Positions 1 through 9,564 are shown, numbered from the stretch's first letter. The stretch is DNA of 64,000 nt from Atopomonas sediminilitoris (GCF_022601735.1 NZ_JAKUMM010000009.1:100131-164130); one strand, 5' to 3'. The notes: generated by a model not told the origin, from the sequence alone. Numbers and translations: made by a program.

Positions 1-96
1 GCCGTGGCGGGCACAATACTCGCCGCTATGTCTCAAACAAACTAGCAGGCCAGCAAGCCATACAGGCTATGCGGGCAAAAAAAGGCCCTGAAATGC

Positions 97-102
97 TATG
101 AT
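97..102 (+). promoter_or_regulatory. Possible -10 box upstream of argH
   Basis: TATGAT lies 36 bases before the argH start codon and matches the sigma-70 -10 consensus at five of six positions. No convincing -35 element is visible 16-18 bases upstream. The first 138 bases of the window hold no gene; any left-hand neighbour ends or begins outside. Confidence 0.3.
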
Positions 103-138
103 CTGCGCACTTTTCGCCAGCAGATCTCTAGGTCCGTC

Positions 139-1533
139 ATGAGCCAAACACCTACCAACCAGTCCTGGGGCGGCCGTTTCAGCGAGCCCGTCGATGCCTT
201 TGTCGCCCGTTTTACCGCCTCGGTCGAGTTCGACAAGCGCCTGTACAAGCACGACATTCAAGGCTCTATCGCCCACGCCACCATGCTGGCCAAGGTCGGC
301 GTGCTCAGCGATGCCGAGCGCGACAGCATCATTGACGGTCTGACGGCCATTCGCAGCGATATCGAAGCCGGCCAATTTGACTGGCGCGTTGATCTTGAAG
401 ACGTGCACATGAACATCGAAGCCAAGCTCACCGAGCGCGTCGGCATCGTTGGCAAAAAACTGCACACTGGGCGCAGCCGGAATGACCAAGTAGCGACCGA
501 TATTCGCCTGTGGCTGCGTGAAGAAATCGACGTCATCCTCGGTGAAATCACCCGCTTGCAGCAGGGTTTGCTGGAGCAGGCCGAGCGCCACGCTGAGGTC
601 ATCATGCCCGGCTTCACCCATCTGCAAACCGCGCAGCCGGTCAGCTTTGGCCACCACCTGCTGGCTTGGTTTGAAATGCTCAGTCGCGACTACGAGCGCC
701 TTGTTGACTGCCGTAAGCGCACCAACCGCATGCCGCTGGGCTCGGCGGCGCTGGCGGGCACCACCTACCCGATCGACCGCAGCGTGACCTGTGAGCTGCT
801 CGGCTTTGAAGCCATCAGCGGCAACTCGCTGGACGGCGTCTCCGATCGCGACTTCGCCATCGAATTCTGCGCCGCCGCCAGTTTGGCGATGATGCACCTG
901 TCGCGCTTCTCCGAAGAGCTGGTGCTGTGGACCAGCGCGCAGTTCAATTTTATCGACTTGCCCGACCGCTTCTGCACCGGCTCGTCGATCATGCCGCAAA
1001 AGAAAAACCCCGACGTACCCGAGCTGGTCCGCGGCAAAAGCGGCCGCGTGTACGGCCACCTGATGGGCCTGCTGACCCTGATGAAAAGCCAGCCACTGGC
1101 TTACAACAAAGACAACCAAGAAGACAAAGAGCCTCTGTTCGACGCCGTCGACACCCTGCGTGACAGCCTACGCGCCTTTGCCGACATGATTCCGGCGATC
1201 CAGCCTAAAGTCGCGGTCATGCGCGAGGCCGCACTGCGCGGCTTCTCCACCGCCACCGATCTGGCTGACTATTTAGTGCGCAAGGGTCTGCCCTTCCGCG
1301 ACTGTCACGAGATCGTCGGCAAAGCGGTGAAGTACGGCGTCGACCAGAGCAAAGACTTGGCCGAAATGAGCTTGGAAGAACTCCGCCAGTTCAGCGACCA
1401 GATCACTGACGACGTGTTCGCCGTGTTGACCCTTGAAGGTTCGGTCAACGCGCGTGACCACATCGGCGGCACCGCTCCCAAGCAAGTGCGCGCCGCCGTT
1501 GGCCGTGGCCGCGAGCTGCTCGCTCAACGCTAA
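139..1533 (+). CDS. argH: Argininosuccinate lyase
   Basis: Splits argininosuccinate into arginine and fumarate, the last step of arginine synthesis; a cytoplasmic homotetramer of the fumarase/aspartase superfamily. The 464-residue length is normal for the family. The superfamily signature [11 protein letters not shown] sits near residues 281-291 and carries the catalytic serine loop; the N-terminal TGRSRNDQ motif is also intact. It appears to be transcribed alone, since the next gene starts 62 bases downstream with its own ribosome binding site. In pseudomonads argH usually lies back to back with the algZ/algR region, which would lie to the left of this window (inference). Confidence 0.97.
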   Translation: MSQTPTNQSWGGRFSEPVDAFVARFTASVEFDKRLYKHDIQGSIAHATMLAKVGVLSDAERDSIIDGLTAIRSDIEAGQFDWRVDLEDVHMNIEAKLTERVGIVGKKLHTGRSRNDQVATDIRLWLREEIDVILGEITRLQQGLLEQAERHAEVIMPGFTHLQTAQPVSFGHHLLAWFEMLSRDYERLVDCRKRTNRMPLGSAALAGTTYPIDRSVTCELLGFEAISGNSLDGVSDRDFAIEFCAAASLAMMHLSRFSEELVLWTSAQFNFIDLPDRFCTGSSIMPQKKNPDVPELVRGKSGRVYGHLMGLLTLMKSQPLAYNKDNQEDKEPLFDAVDTLRDSLRAFADMIPAIQPKVAVMREAALRGFSTATDLADYLVRKGLPFRDCHEIVGKAVKYGVDQSKDLAEMSLEELRQFSDQITDDVFAVLTLEGSVNARDHIGGTAPKQVRAAVGRGRELLAQR

Positions 1534-1595
1534 GCGCTTGCCTCAGCTGAACACGCCAACGTCTATGCTGATCTCTCAGCCAAGGAGAACCCTCT

Positions 1596-2453
1596 ATGCG
1601 TTGGCGCAAAGCTCGCTCCAGTGACAATGTGATCGACGCGCGCGGCCGTGGTGGCCGGCGCGTCGGCGGCAAGCTCAGCCTCGGCGGTGTGGCGGTCGTG
1701 GTGGTGGTTGGCTTGCTGATGGGTGAAGACCCGATGCAGATTCTCGGCAAGCTCGCCGGCCAAGCGCTGACGCAACAAAGCGCGCCTGTAGGCCCGGTGA
1801 CCGGCAATGCCGAAGACGTAGCCTTCGTTAAAGCCATCTTGGGCGACACCGAAGACACCTGGGGCCAGCTATTTAGCGCCAGCGGCCAACGCTACCCCGA
1901 ACCCAAACTGGTGTTGTTCTCCGGCCAAGTGCAATCGGCCTGTGGCTTTGCCAGCGCAGCGGTTGGGCCGTTTTATTGCCCAGGCGATCGACGGGTGTAT
2001 TTGGATTTGCAGTTCTTCTCCGAGATGGCCACCCGCTTTCGCGCCGCCGGCGACTTCGCTCAGGCCTATGTCATCGCGCACGAAGTGGGCCATCACGTAC
2101 AAACCGTGCTGGGCATCTCCAGCAAGGTGCAACAAGCTCGGCAACGTGGCCAGCGCGTCGAAGGAGACAACGGCTTACTGGTACGCCAAGAACTCCAAGC
2201 CGATTGCTTCGCCGGCGTGTGGGCCCACCACGCCCAAGCACGCCACCAATGGCTGGAGCCCGGCGACGTAGAAGAGGCGCTCAACGCCGCCAACGCCATC
2301 GGCGACGACACCCTGCAACGCCAAGCCCAAGGCCGCGTGGTACCGGATGCCTTCACTCACGGCAGCGCCGAACAACGCATGCGCTGGTTCCAAAACGGCT
2401 TTACCCACGGCCAGCCGAGCCAATGCGACACGTTTGCTGTCAGTCGCCTTTAA
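1596..2453 (+). CDS. ypfJ: Neutral zinc metallopeptidase, YpfJ family
   Basis: A 285-residue protein of the putative neutral zinc metallopeptidase family to which E. coli YpfJ belongs; physiological substrate unknown. The start is supported by an AAGGAG ribosome binding site. Residues about 1-30 are basic and contain the DNVIDARG segment typical of the family, followed by a single hydrophobic anchor (about 33-45, GGVAVVVVVGLLMG). The zinc motif HEVGHH is at residues 162-167. The remainder of the protein should lie in the periplasm. Its N-terminal segment shares no operon signal with argH. Family assignment is secure; the biological role is not. Confidence 0.9.
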   Translation: MRWRKARSSDNVIDARGRGGRRVGGKLSLGGVAVVVVVGLLMGEDPMQILGKLAGQALTQQSAPVGPVTGNAEDVAFVKAILGDTEDTWGQLFSASGQRYPEPKLVLFSGQVQSACGFASAAVGPFYCPGDRRVYLDLQFFSEMATRFRAAGDFAQAYVIAHEVGHHVQTVLGISSKVQQARQRGQRVEGDNGLLVRQELQADCFAGVWAHHAQARHQWLEPGDVEEALNAANAIGDDTLQRQAQGRVVPDAFTHGSAEQRMRWFQNGFTHGQPSQCDTFAVSRL

Positions 2454-2586
2454 TCGCCCGACAACTTGCACCCCAACCTCACTCTGCTAAACCTGATTGA
2501 TAGGTCTTACGGCGTGCAGTAAGCCCTAACTCATCTGGATGGAGCGTCACCGTGACCTGTTGATACTCATTCATCAGGATGCACGC

Positions 2587-4113
2587 ATGAACTTTCAAAG
2601 CCTAAAAGTGCGGCTCAGCGTTTACATCATTACGCTCGTTACCGTGCTCTTGCTGGGGTTTGCCTACTACGGCTATCACAACACGCAAGTCACGCGCAGC
2701 GAGCAAATATCCGCATCGATCGCGCGACTCAGTAAGCGTCTGCAACTATCGCTCCCGGCGCCGTTGTGGAATTACGAAAAAGGCTTTGTCGAGGCCGCCA
2801 TTCGCGCGGAGATGCACGACCCCAGCGTTGACACCCTGATCATCAGCAACGACGGCAAGTTAATTGCCGGCTTTGCCAAAGACGATGACGGCACGATCCG
2901 CACCGTGCAGGAGATGCCTAAATCTTTAGACAACCCGCGCACCATTAAGCTGATTTACGAAGACGGTGACGAAAAAAACACCGTAGGCCAAGCCGACATC
3001 GTGATCAGCGATGCCTTGCTCAAAAGCGAACTGCAAAGCCTGCTAATCCGCTCTTTAGTGCAAACACTGCTGTTGGACGGCGTGATCATTTTCATCTTGA
3101 TGAGCCTGATGCATTCCAACGTGCTTAAGCCGCTGTATCACATGAACAGCGCTCTGAGCGAGCTGGCCCAAGGCGGCGGCGACCTCACCCATCGGCTGCG
3201 CATCAAGCGCTTAGATGAGGTCGGCACGTTAGGCGCCAGCACCAATCAATTCATTGAAAAGCTGCAGCAGATCATCAGCGAAATCAAAGCGCTCTCCAGC
3301 CAAGTACGCGACAGCGCCAGCAGCAGCCAAACCCACAGCAAAGCCAACGCCAAAGGAATCGACGCCCAACAGCAAGAGCTGGATCAAGTTGCCACCGCGG
3401 TGACGCAGATGACCAGCGCGGTGGAGGAAGTTGCCCGCAACGCCACGCAAACCGCGCAAGTCACCGACGAAGCCAGCACCTTTGTCACCCGCGCCTCGCA
3501 GGTATCCAGCAATGCCAATCAAGCCATAGGCAAACTGGTCGGCGACATTCAGCAGGTTGCCAAGCTCACCGCGTCGTTGGCCGAAGAAAGCAATGAAATC
3601 GACAAGGTGATTGAGGTTATCAACGCAATCGCCGAGCAAACCAATCTGCTGGCACTCAATGCCGCGATCGAGGCCGCCCGCGCCGGCGAGATGGGCCGTG
3701 GCTTTGCCGTGGTCGCCGACGAAGTTCGTGTGCTGGCCAGCCGTACGCGCAACTCCACCGAAGAAATTCGCACCATCATTGGCCGCCTGCAGGACGCCAC
3801 CGGCAAGGTCGTCACCGCCATGGACCAGAGCTGCCAATACGCCAGCGACGTGGGCCGTGAGTCCGAAGATGTGCAGCACTCGGTGAGCAACATCAACGAA
3901 AAGATGAGCAAAGTGCGCGAGATGAACATCTACATCGCGCAAGCCGCCGAAGAGCAACACAGCGTGGCGGAAAGCATCAACAAGAGCGTCACCCGCATTG
4001 CCCAACTCAACCACGACAACACCCAGAGCATCGGCGTCGGCCAGCAGGAGATCAGCAAGCTGAGCCAGCTCTCGATGCAGCTCGACCGTCTCATCGACCG
4101 CTTCAACGTCTAG
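2587..4113 (+). CDS. Methyl-accepting chemotaxis protein
   Basis: Transmembrane chemoreceptor of 508 residues. Order: transmembrane helix 1 (about 11-29), a short periplasmic sensor region (about 30-155), transmembrane helix 2 (about 157-175), HAMP linker (about 178-230), then the cytoplasmic signalling domain with the conserved hairpin tip (about 349-382, containing [19 protein letters not shown]). No C-terminal CheR-docking pentapeptide is present; the protein ends DRLIDRFNV. An in-frame ATG 48 bases earlier exists, but AGGA ahead of this ATG favours the shorter form. Eight bases separate its stop from a binding-protein gene, so receptor and binding proteins are probably co-expressed. The ligand cannot be told; the small sensor does not look like a classic dCache domain. 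Confidence 0.93.
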   Translation: MNFQSLKVRLSVYIITLVTVLLLGFAYYGYHNTQVTRSEQISASIARLSKRLQLSLPAPLWNYEKGFVEAAIRAEMHDPSVDTLIISNDGKLIAGFAKDDDGTIRTVQEMPKSLDNPRTIKLIYEDGDEKNTVGQADIVISDALLKSELQSLLIRSLVQTLLLDGVIIFILMSLMHSNVLKPLYHMNSALSELAQGGGDLTHRLRIKRLDEVGTLGASTNQFIEKLQQIISEIKALSSQVRDSASSSQTHSKANAKGIDAQQQELDQVATAVTQMTSAVEEVARNATQTAQVTDEASTFVTRASQVSSNANQAIGKLVGDIQQVAKLTASLAEESNEIDKVIEVINAIAEQTNLLALNAAIEAARAGEMGRGFAVVADEVRVLASRTRNSTEEIRTIIGRLQDATGKVVTAMDQSCQYASDVGRESEDVQHSVSNINEKMSKVREMNIYIAQAAEEQHSVAESINKSVTRIAQLNHDNTQSIGVGQQEISKLSQLSMQLDRLIDRFNV

Positions 4114-4121
4114 GAGTGCTC

Positions 4122-4826
4122 ATGCAACCGTTACGCTTTGCCATACCGTTTGCTGTTGTTGCCGTTTGCGCCTTCAGCACGACCACTGTTGCCGACAACT
4201 TTCAGCTCAACAGTCTCGATTGGCCGCCCTACACCGGGGCCAAGCTGGCTGAACAAGGCTCCTCGGCCAAGGCCGTCAAAGAGATTTACGCCAGCGCAGG
4301 ACACAACGTCAGCATCAAGATCTTGCCTTGGCAGCGTGCGGTCGATACCGCCAAGTCTGACCCCAACATCGTTGGCTATTTTCCCGAGTACCACGACACC
4401 AGCCTCGACTGCGTGTTCTCCGACCCGATCGGCACCGGCCCGCTGGGCTTTGCGCAAAACAGCAGCAAACCCATCGCGTGGCAGAGTCTTGATGACCTCA
4501 AGGGCCTGCGCATCGGCGTGGTGGCCGGCTACGTGAATACGACCGAGTTTGATCAGCGCGTCAGCACAGGTCAGCTCAGTGCCGACGCGACCCAAAGCGA
4601 TGAGCAAAACCTGATCAAACTGGCCAATGGCCGCCTCGATCTTGCGGTTATCGACCGCAATGTCATGGCCTACCTCATCGACAACTCGCCCAAGCTGGCC
4701 AGCCTCAAGGACAAGCTCCAATTCAACGACACCCTGTTGGAAGACAAAACCTTGCACATCTGTTTCACCCAAGACGCCAGTGGCCAAGCCGCAGCCGAGC
4801 TGTTCAAACAGGCCCAGTCGAACTAA
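4122..4826 (+). CDS. Periplasmic solute-binding protein (SBP_bac_3-like), orphan
   Basis: 234-residue secreted binding protein of the type-3 (amino-acid binding) superfamily. It has a signal peptide ending near TVADN, an early NSLDWPPYTG segment and a KGLRIGVVAGY segment, both typical of this fold. ATG is chosen over an upstream GTG because AGGAG lies five bases before it. It follows the chemoreceptor gene directly and precedes a paralogue of similar size; no permease or ATPase is near. This suggests that it either feeds a transporter encoded elsewhere or presents ligand to the chemoreceptor (inference). The ligand is unknown; many such short proteins in this group are uncharacterised. Confidence 0.85.
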   Translation: MQPLRFAIPFAVVAVCAFSTTTVADNFQLNSLDWPPYTGAKLAEQGSSAKAVKEIYASAGHNVSIKILPWQRAVDTAKSDPNIVGYFPEYHDTSLDCVFSDPIGTGPLGFAQNSSKPIAWQSLDDLKGLRIGVVAGYVNTTEFDQRVSTGQLSADATQSDEQNLIKLANGRLDLAVIDRNVMAYLIDNSPKLASLKDKLQFNDTLLEDKTLHICFTQDASGQAAAELFKQAQSN

Positions 4827-4842
4827 TTCATGGAGCACCGCA

Positions 4843-5580
4843 ATGAACCTTAAACACCACTTAGCTGCCGCCTTCCTTCTTCTTTGTGCCAGCTTTGCGC
4901 AGGCCGACACGGTAACCGCCGCTGGCGACCCATGGCCGCCCTTTTTAGACCCCGAACACGCCAAACAAGGCGTGGCGGTTGAGATCGTCGCCGCTGCTTT
5001 AGCCAGTCAGGGGCATACCTTAAAGTTCAGCTTCATGCCGTGGCAGCGTGCGTTGGATGGGGTTAAAGAAGGCTCCATCGACATTCTGGTCGGCGCCTGG
5101 CACACGCAAGAGCGCGAAGCGTATTTGCTGTTCGGTGAGTCGTACTTATCCAACGATTTGAAATTCATCAAACGCAAGGACGATACCTTCGCCTATACCG
5201 GCATCGACAGCTTGAAGGGCAAAACCATCGGCACCGTGCGCGGCTATGGCTACGGTGATGCCTTTGAAAAGGCCAATAACTTCAAGAAACAAGAAGCCGC
5301 CGAGCTCATGCCCAGCATCCTTAAGCTGGTCGGCGGACGGATCGACCTGACCCTTGAAGACGAAGTGGTCGCACGCAGCTTGATCAGCAAAACCCAGCCT
5401 GATGCCTTGGACAAACTGGCCTTTGTTGACCCACCCTTGTCGAGCAACCCATTACACATTGCCGCTGGGCAGAAAAACGCCAATAAAGCCAAAATTATTG
5501 AGGCCTTTAATAAGGGCTTGGCCGAGATCAAAGGCAACGGCACGTTGGATGAGATTCTCAGCCGCAATGGGCTTAAGTAA
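4843..5580 (+). CDS. Second periplasmic solute-binding protein, orphan
   Basis: 245-residue paralogue of the preceding gene. The signal peptide ends near ASFAQA, followed by GDPWPPFLDP, a PWQRALDGVKEG segment and KGKTIGTVRGYGYG, all features of SBP_bac_3 domains. The ATG is preceded by GGAG seven bases away. The gene starts 16 bases after the previous stop, and a strong inverted repeat follows, so the chemoreceptor and two binding proteins look like one transcript. Both binding proteins share the PWQRA motif, pointing to duplication followed by divergence. No ABC partners are present. Confidence 0.87.
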   Translation: MNLKHHLAAAFLLLCASFAQADTVTAAGDPWPPFLDPEHAKQGVAVEIVAAALASQGHTLKFSFMPWQRALDGVKEGSIDILVGAWHTQEREAYLLFGESYLSNDLKFIKRKDDTFAYTGIDSLKGKTIGTVRGYGYGDAFEKANNFKKQEAAELMPSILKLVGGRIDLTLEDEVVARSLISKTQPDALDKLAFVDPPLSSNPLHIAAGQKNANKAKIIEAFNKGLAEIKGNGTLDEILSRNGLK

Positions 5581-5610
5581 CGCCTGAACCCCTCGTTTTA
5601 ACCGAGCGCA

Positions 5611-5647
5611 GAACATGCCCTGCCCACACCGTGAGCAGGGCATGTTC
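5611..5647. terminator. Strong inverted repeat between convergent genes
   Basis: GAACATGCCCTGC (5611-5623) is perfectly complementary to GCAGGGCATGTTC (5635-5647) around an 11-base loop. It lies between the binding-protein gene on plus and phnX on minus, a position expected for a shared terminator. No uridine run follows in either direction, so intrinsic termination is likely but not certain. Confidence 0.6.
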
Positions 5648-5662
5648 GTAATCCGGCGCTGA

Positions 5663-6493
5663 TTAGGGTCGCTCGCCGCGTGCTAGCCGCTGTTGAATGT
5701 CATCTAACACGGCGTCGAGTTCGGCCACGCTGGCAATCACGTAGTGCGCGCCGGCGGCGAACAAGCTGTCGCGCGCGGGTTGCTGCACCGTCTCTTGCTC
5801 GGCAGCACTCAGGGCGAGCCACTGCGCATAGGTGAGCCCGACAGCATTGCCCGAAGCCGCCAAACCGACGGTCCACATGCCCGCAGCCAAGCCTTCGGCA
5901 ATGCCGGGCACGGTGTCGTCGACCTTGACGCAAGCACTGACGTCGCTCACGGCTAAGCGCTGCACATTCTCCAGCGCCATCCACGGGCCGGGGCGGCCGC
6001 CGGCGGGTAAGTCATCGGTGGCGATGGCAATATCCGGCGCAATACCGGCCGCGTGGGCGTGCGGCAACAAGGCCTCCATCACCACGCGCGGGTAGCCCGA
6101 GCAGGAGCCGATCTTCAAACCCCGTGCCCGCAGTTGCGCCAAGCATTCGCGCGCGCCGGCAATCGGTGCGGAGTAATCGGCCACGCGCTGCACTTGCAAC
6201 GGCATAAACGCGTGATACAGGCGATCCACATCGGCATCGGTCATGGCGCTGCCAAACCGCGCTTGCCAGCGCTCAGCCACCGCACTTTGCCGGCCCAGCG
6301 CTTGAATATGATCCCACTTGGCCAAGCCCATCGGTGCGCGGGCTTCGACCATCGAAATCGAGATGCCTTGTTCGGCAAACACATCGATCAGCACTTGCGT
6401 GGGGGCGAACGAGCCGAAGTCCACCAAGGTGCCGGCCCAGTCAAAGATCACCGCTTGCAGCGGGCCGCAGTAACGGCGTTGGTAACGGTACAT
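5663..6493 (-). CDS. phnX: Phosphonoacetaldehyde hydrolase (phosphonatase)
   Basis: Cleaves the C-P bond of phosphonoacetaldehyde to acetaldehyde and phosphate, the second step of 2-aminoethylphosphonate breakdown. A 276-residue HAD-superfamily enzyme. The nucleophile loop DWAGTLVD begins at D18, with A20 two residues later as in known phosphonatases, and K59 in MGLAKWDHI is the expected Schiff-base lysine of the cap domain. A DDTVPGI segment supplies the late acidic motif. The start codon lies 2 bases after the phnW stop, so the two steps are co-translated. It reads towards the inverted repeat at 5611-5647. Confidence 0.96.
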   Translation of the reverse strand: MYRYQRRYCGPLQAVIFDWAGTLVDFGSFAPTQVLIDVFAEQGISISMVEARAPMGLAKWDHIQALGRQSAVAERWQARFGSAMTDADVDRLYHAFMPLQVQRVADYSAPIAGARECLAQLRARGLKIGSCSGYPRVVMEALLPHAHAAGIAPDIAIATDDLPAGGRPGPWMALENVQRLAVSDVSACVKVDDTVPGIAEGLAAGMWTVGLAASGNAVGLTYAQWLALSAAEQETVQQPARDSLFAAGAHYVIASVAELDAVLDDIQQRLARGERP

Positions 6494-6495
6494 AG

Positions 6496-7611
6496 TCAGT
6501 GCTCCTGTGCGGGCGGTTGCCAGCCCATATCCGTCAAGGCCGCCGCCAAGGCGGCTAACGCTTGCTCAATGTCGTGGCGCTGAATCGCGCCAATACAGCC
6601 AATACGGAAGGTTTCCACGCGGGTCAGCTTGCCCGGATAGAGGATGAAGCCGCGCGCGCGCACCGCTTGATACAGGCGGGTAAAGTCGTAATCGGCCAGC
6701 TTAGGCGCGTGTACTGTGATGATGATCGGCGCTTGCCGATCCGCTAGCAGGTAGCTGGTGAGGCCTAACCGGGCTAAGCCTTGGAGCAAGGTATTGGCGT
6801 TGTCTTGATAACGCGCCAGCCGTGCCGGCTGCCCGCCTTCGGCGATAAAGCTATCCAACGCGCTGCGCAGCGCCGCCAGCACATGCGTGGGCGGTGTGTA
6901 ACGCCACTGCCCAGTGCGCGCCATGTAGGCGTGTTGGTCGTACAAATCCAGCGCCAGCGAGTGGCTGTTGCCTTGCGCATTGGCTAACGCTTGACGCTCG
7001 ACCAGCACAAAGCCCATGCCCGGCACCCCCTCTAAACATTTGTTAGCCGAGGCAATCAATGCGCTAAACGGCAGGCTGCGCGCATCCACCGGCAAGGCTG
7101 CGAACGCGCTCATACTGTCGATGATCAAGCCACGGCCGGCGGCAGCGGTCACCGCCGCCAGCTCCGCCAGTGGATTGAGCAAGCCGGTGCTGGTCTCGCA
7201 ATGAATCACCCCCACGTGACTCACTTCGGGGTGTGCCGCCAAGTAGCTGGCCAAGTGTGCAGGGTCGGCGGCTTGATCGTCGGCAAAGGCCAGCGTCTGC
7301 ACTGCGCGGCCCATCACTTCGGCAATCTGCGCCATGCGCTGGCCGTAGGCGCCATTGCTCAGCACCAACAGCGTGCCATCGCGTGGCAGCAAGGTGCCGA
7401 TGGCGGCCTCCACGGCGAAGGTGCCCGAGCCTTGCAAGGGCACACACACATGGCTGTCTTGCGCCTGCGCGATGGCTAACAAGTCAGCACACACGCTGGC
7501 GGTCATCTGGTTAAAGCGCTCATCCCACGAGCCCCAATCGCGCAGCATGGCGCTTTTGGTGGTTAGGGTAGTGGTCAAAGGGCCTGGGGTGAGCAGGATT
7601 GGTTCTCGCAT
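6496..7611 (-). CDS. phnW: 2-aminoethylphosphonate--pyruvate transaminase
   Basis: PLP enzyme that moves the amino group of 2-aminoethylphosphonate to pyruvate, giving phosphonoacetaldehyde and alanine. 371 residues, the usual length. The N-terminal LLTPGPLTT motif and the PLP lysine K191 in [15 protein letters not shown] are intact; D165 in IIDSMSAF should contact the pyridine nitrogen. It stands between a HAD-IB gene (27 bases upstream) and phnX (2 bases downstream) in one leftward operon. The matching uptake genes run rightward beyond the LysR gene. Confidence 0.96.
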   Translation of the reverse strand: MREPILLTPGPLTTTLTTKSAMLRDWGSWDERFNQMTASVCADLLAIAQAQDSHVCVPLQGSGTFAVEAAIGTLLPRDGTLLVLSNGAYGQRMAQIAEVMGRAVQTLAFADDQAADPAHLASYLAAHPEVSHVGVIHCETSTGLLNPLAELAAVTAAAGRGLIIDSMSAFAALPVDARSLPFSALIASANKCLEGVPGMGFVLVERQALANAQGNSHSLALDLYDQHAYMARTGQWRYTPPTHVLAALRSALDSFIAEGGQPARLARYQDNANTLLQGLARLGLTSYLLADRQAPIIITVHAPKLADYDFTRLYQAVRARGFILYPGKLTRVETFRIGCIGAIQRHDIEQALAALAAALTDMGWQPPAQEH

Positions 7612-7638
7612 AACACTCTCGCTAGGGCTTAACGCCCG

Positions 7639-8340
7639 TTATTCGGCGGCGGCACGGCGGCGCGGCAGAGGTTGATCGAGCCAGCGCTGCGGCCAATGGC
7701 GCGCGCTGGCCAGTGCCGCCAGCTGGGGATTGGGGTTGGTGGCTACCGGCTGGCTGACCCACTCCAACAGAGGCAGATCGTTGTGGGAGTCGCTGTAAAA
7801 CGTGCTGTCAGCAACGCTAAACGGCTGCTGCGCTAGCCACCGCTCTAGACAGTGCACCTTGCCCACGCCATAGGTCGGCTCGCCGGCACCTTGGCCGGTA
7901 AAACAGCCGTCGCGCTGCTCGCACGGCACACCAAACGTGTTGCTAGGACTAAAACCCAATGCCCGACCGATGGGAGCGACTAAAAAGTCTTCACTGGCTG
8001 AAATCAGCAGCAGCTGATCGCCGGCCATGCGATGTTCGGCCAGCAAGTCCCACGTATCGCGATACAAACGCGGCACGATGTGCTCTTGCACGAACAAGCC
8101 GACCTCCATCTGCACTTCGCGCACGCAGCGGCCTTGCAGCGGGGCGAGGGTCAGCGCCAAGTAGGCTTGCATATCCAGCCCACGCTCTTGGTAGTCGGCC
8201 ATGAGCGCCTGATGGGCTTGGGCAAAGGCGACCGGCTCGACCCAGCCCAAGCGCTGCATGTGCTCACCCCACAGTTGCGAGCAATCGCCCTCCAACAAGG
8301 TGTGGTCGAGATCAAAAATGGCCAAATTGGCGCGCGGCAT
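7639..8340 (-). CDS. HAD-IB family hydrolase heading the phnWX operon
   Basis: 233-residue HAD-superfamily subfamily IB protein, phosphoserine-phosphatase-like. The catalytic DLDHT motif places the nucleophile at D10 and general acid at D12; LLISASEDF supplies motif II and YSDSHNDLPLL the late acidic motif. Family members act as small-molecule phosphatases or have unknown substrates. It is the first gene of the operon that continues into phnW and phnX, with AGGAG ahead of its start, so it is probably expressed with 2-AEP breakdown. The substrate is not predictable; it is too short and lacks the PhnX cap lysine, so it is not a second phosphonatase. Confidence 0.82.
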   Translation of the reverse strand: MPRANLAIFDLDHTLLEGDCSQLWGEHMQRLGWVEPVAFAQAHQALMADYQERGLDMQAYLALTLAPLQGRCVREVQMEVGLFVQEHIVPRLYRDTWDLLAEHRMAGDQLLLISASEDFLVAPIGRALGFSPSNTFGVPCEQRDGCFTGQGAGEPTYGVGKVHCLERWLAQQPFSVADSTFYSDSHNDLPLLEWVSQPVATNPNPQLAALASARHWPQRWLDQPLPRRRAAAE

Positions 8341-8443
8341 GAAGGCTCCTAGGGCAACAAAAACATGGCACGCAGTATCAGCAGCCGCGCTGGCCTAGCC
8401 CAGACAGCCCCCCTAAGCCATAGGCCAAGTTTTGCTTAACCCT

Positions 8444-8465
8444 TGTCATCGGCCTGTCATCTGCC
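8444..8465. promoter_or_regulatory. Tandem TGTCATC repeats at 11-base spacing, candidate operator
   Basis: TGTCATCGGCC (8444-8454) is followed at once by TGTCATCTGCC (8455-8465), two copies one helical turn apart with a single mismatch. They lie in the 173-base divergent region between the HAD-phnW-phnX operon and the LysR gene, where a regulator would be expected to bind. Function is inferred from position and phasing only. Confidence 0.4.
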
Positions 8466-8513
8466 TGCCGTTTACTGCCCTCACCCCAGCCGCCGCCAAG
8501 GTATAAGCACAGC

Positions 8514-9434
8514 ATGGCCAGCCTGCCGCCGTTAAATGCGCTCCGCGCCTTTGAAACCTCTGCCCGCTTGGGCAGCTTCACCCGTGCCGCCGAGGAGCTG
8601 CATGTCACGCAGGCGGCTGTTAGCCAACAGGTCAAGCAGCTGGAGCGCCACCTCAACTGCCAACTGTTTGTGCGCGAGGCCAAGGGGCTGCGCCTGACCG
8701 ACATCGGCCGCAGCTATTTGCCGCCGTTAACGCAGGCGTTTCATAACTTGCACAGCAGCACCGAGGAGCTATTCGGCGAGCGCAGCCGGACGCAGCTGTC
8801 GGTCAAAGTCTCCAACTCCTTCGCCGAGCATTTTTTAGCCCCGCGCTTGCACCGTTTTTTGGCCGAATACCCGCGTTTTCGCCTGCGAATCAGCTCATCG
8901 GCGTGGACAGTGTTTGAAGACGACAGCAACGCCGATATTGAGATTTGCAATGGCTACGGCGACTGGAGTAATCGCCACGTCGAGCGCTTAACCACTGAGC
9001 ACTGGGTCGTGGTGTGCAGTGCGCAAACCTTAGAGCGCCACGGCGCGCCGGCCTCCGCGCGCGAGCTGTGCGACTGGCCGATGATCAGCGTATTGGGCTA
9101 CCGCGAAGGCTGGCACCAGTGGTTGGCCTGCCAGCAAATTGAACGACTCGCCCCGCCGCCCGCGCTGGAGTTCGACACCACCACACTGGCCATGCAGGCC
9201 GTGCAGCAATGCGATGGCGTGCTACTGACGCGCAACTTCCTGGTGGAAGACGCCCTGCGCCAAGGCACGCTCGTTCGCCCCCACGCCGGCGTGATGGCCA
9301 CTCGCGGCGGGCATTACTTAGTCTGCCAACGCGGTGATCAGCGTCCCAAAGTGCTGGCCTTCTGCGATTGGCTCAAGCGCGAGGTACGCCACCACGGCGC
9401 CGGCCTGCGCCGGCTCGACAGCGCGGTGGTCTAG
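8514..9434 (+). CDS. LysR-family transcriptional regulator of the 2-AEP locus
   Basis: 306-residue LysR regulator, most like the GcvA-type subgroup. The N-terminal winged helix-turn-helix occupies about residues 5-65, with LGSFTRAAEELHVTQAAVSQ in the recognition region; the rest is the periplasmic-binding-like effector domain. It sits between the phnW/phnX operon and the transport genes, as LysR genes commonly do at phosphonate loci, so it probably controls both sides in response to 2-AEP or phosphonoacetaldehyde (inference). A TATAAG element at 8502-8507 lies only six bases from the ATG and no good Shine-Dalgarno is at normal spacing, raising the possibility of a leaderless transcript; AAGG 12 bases upstream is the alternative. 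Confidence 0.9.
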   Translation: MASLPPLNALRAFETSARLGSFTRAAEELHVTQAAVSQQVKQLERHLNCQLFVREAKGLRLTDIGRSYLPPLTQAFHNLHSSTEELFGERSRTQLSVKVSNSFAEHFLAPRLHRFLAEYPRFRLRISSSAWTVFEDDSNADIEICNGYGDWSNRHVERLTTEHWVVVCSAQTLERHGAPASARELCDWPMISVLGYREGWHQWLACQQIERLAPPPALEFDTTTLAMQAVQQCDGVLLTRNFLVEDALRQGTLVRPHAGVMATRGGHYLVCQRGDQRPKVLAFCDWLKREVRHHGAGLRRLDSAVV

Positions 9435-9558
9435 CCCAAGAGAGCCTGAGCGATGCCCTTAGAAAATCTTAGCCATATCAGCAACCGACGTCACACCGCT
9501 GCAACACGGGCTGCCTAGCATCCTCCCACGTCCTCACCACGCAAGCCCTAGCTGACGT

Positions 9559-9564
9559 TATAAC
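9559..9564 (+). promoter_or_regulatory. Possible -10 box for the 2-AEP transport genes
   Basis: TATAAC matches the -10 consensus at five of six positions and lies 19 bases before the binding-protein ATG, downstream of the LysR gene. There is no recognisable -35 element, which would fit an activator-dependent promoter. Weak evidence. Confidence 0.25.

Noticed and set aside
67..1119. Long minus-strand open frame opposite argH
   Set aside because: It is a shadow of argH; composition follows the GC pattern of the real gene and no ribosome binding site or known domain is present.
3229..4014. 261-codon minus-strand frame inside the chemoreceptor gene
   Set aside because: Antisense to a clear MCP signalling domain, no domain match or translation signal.
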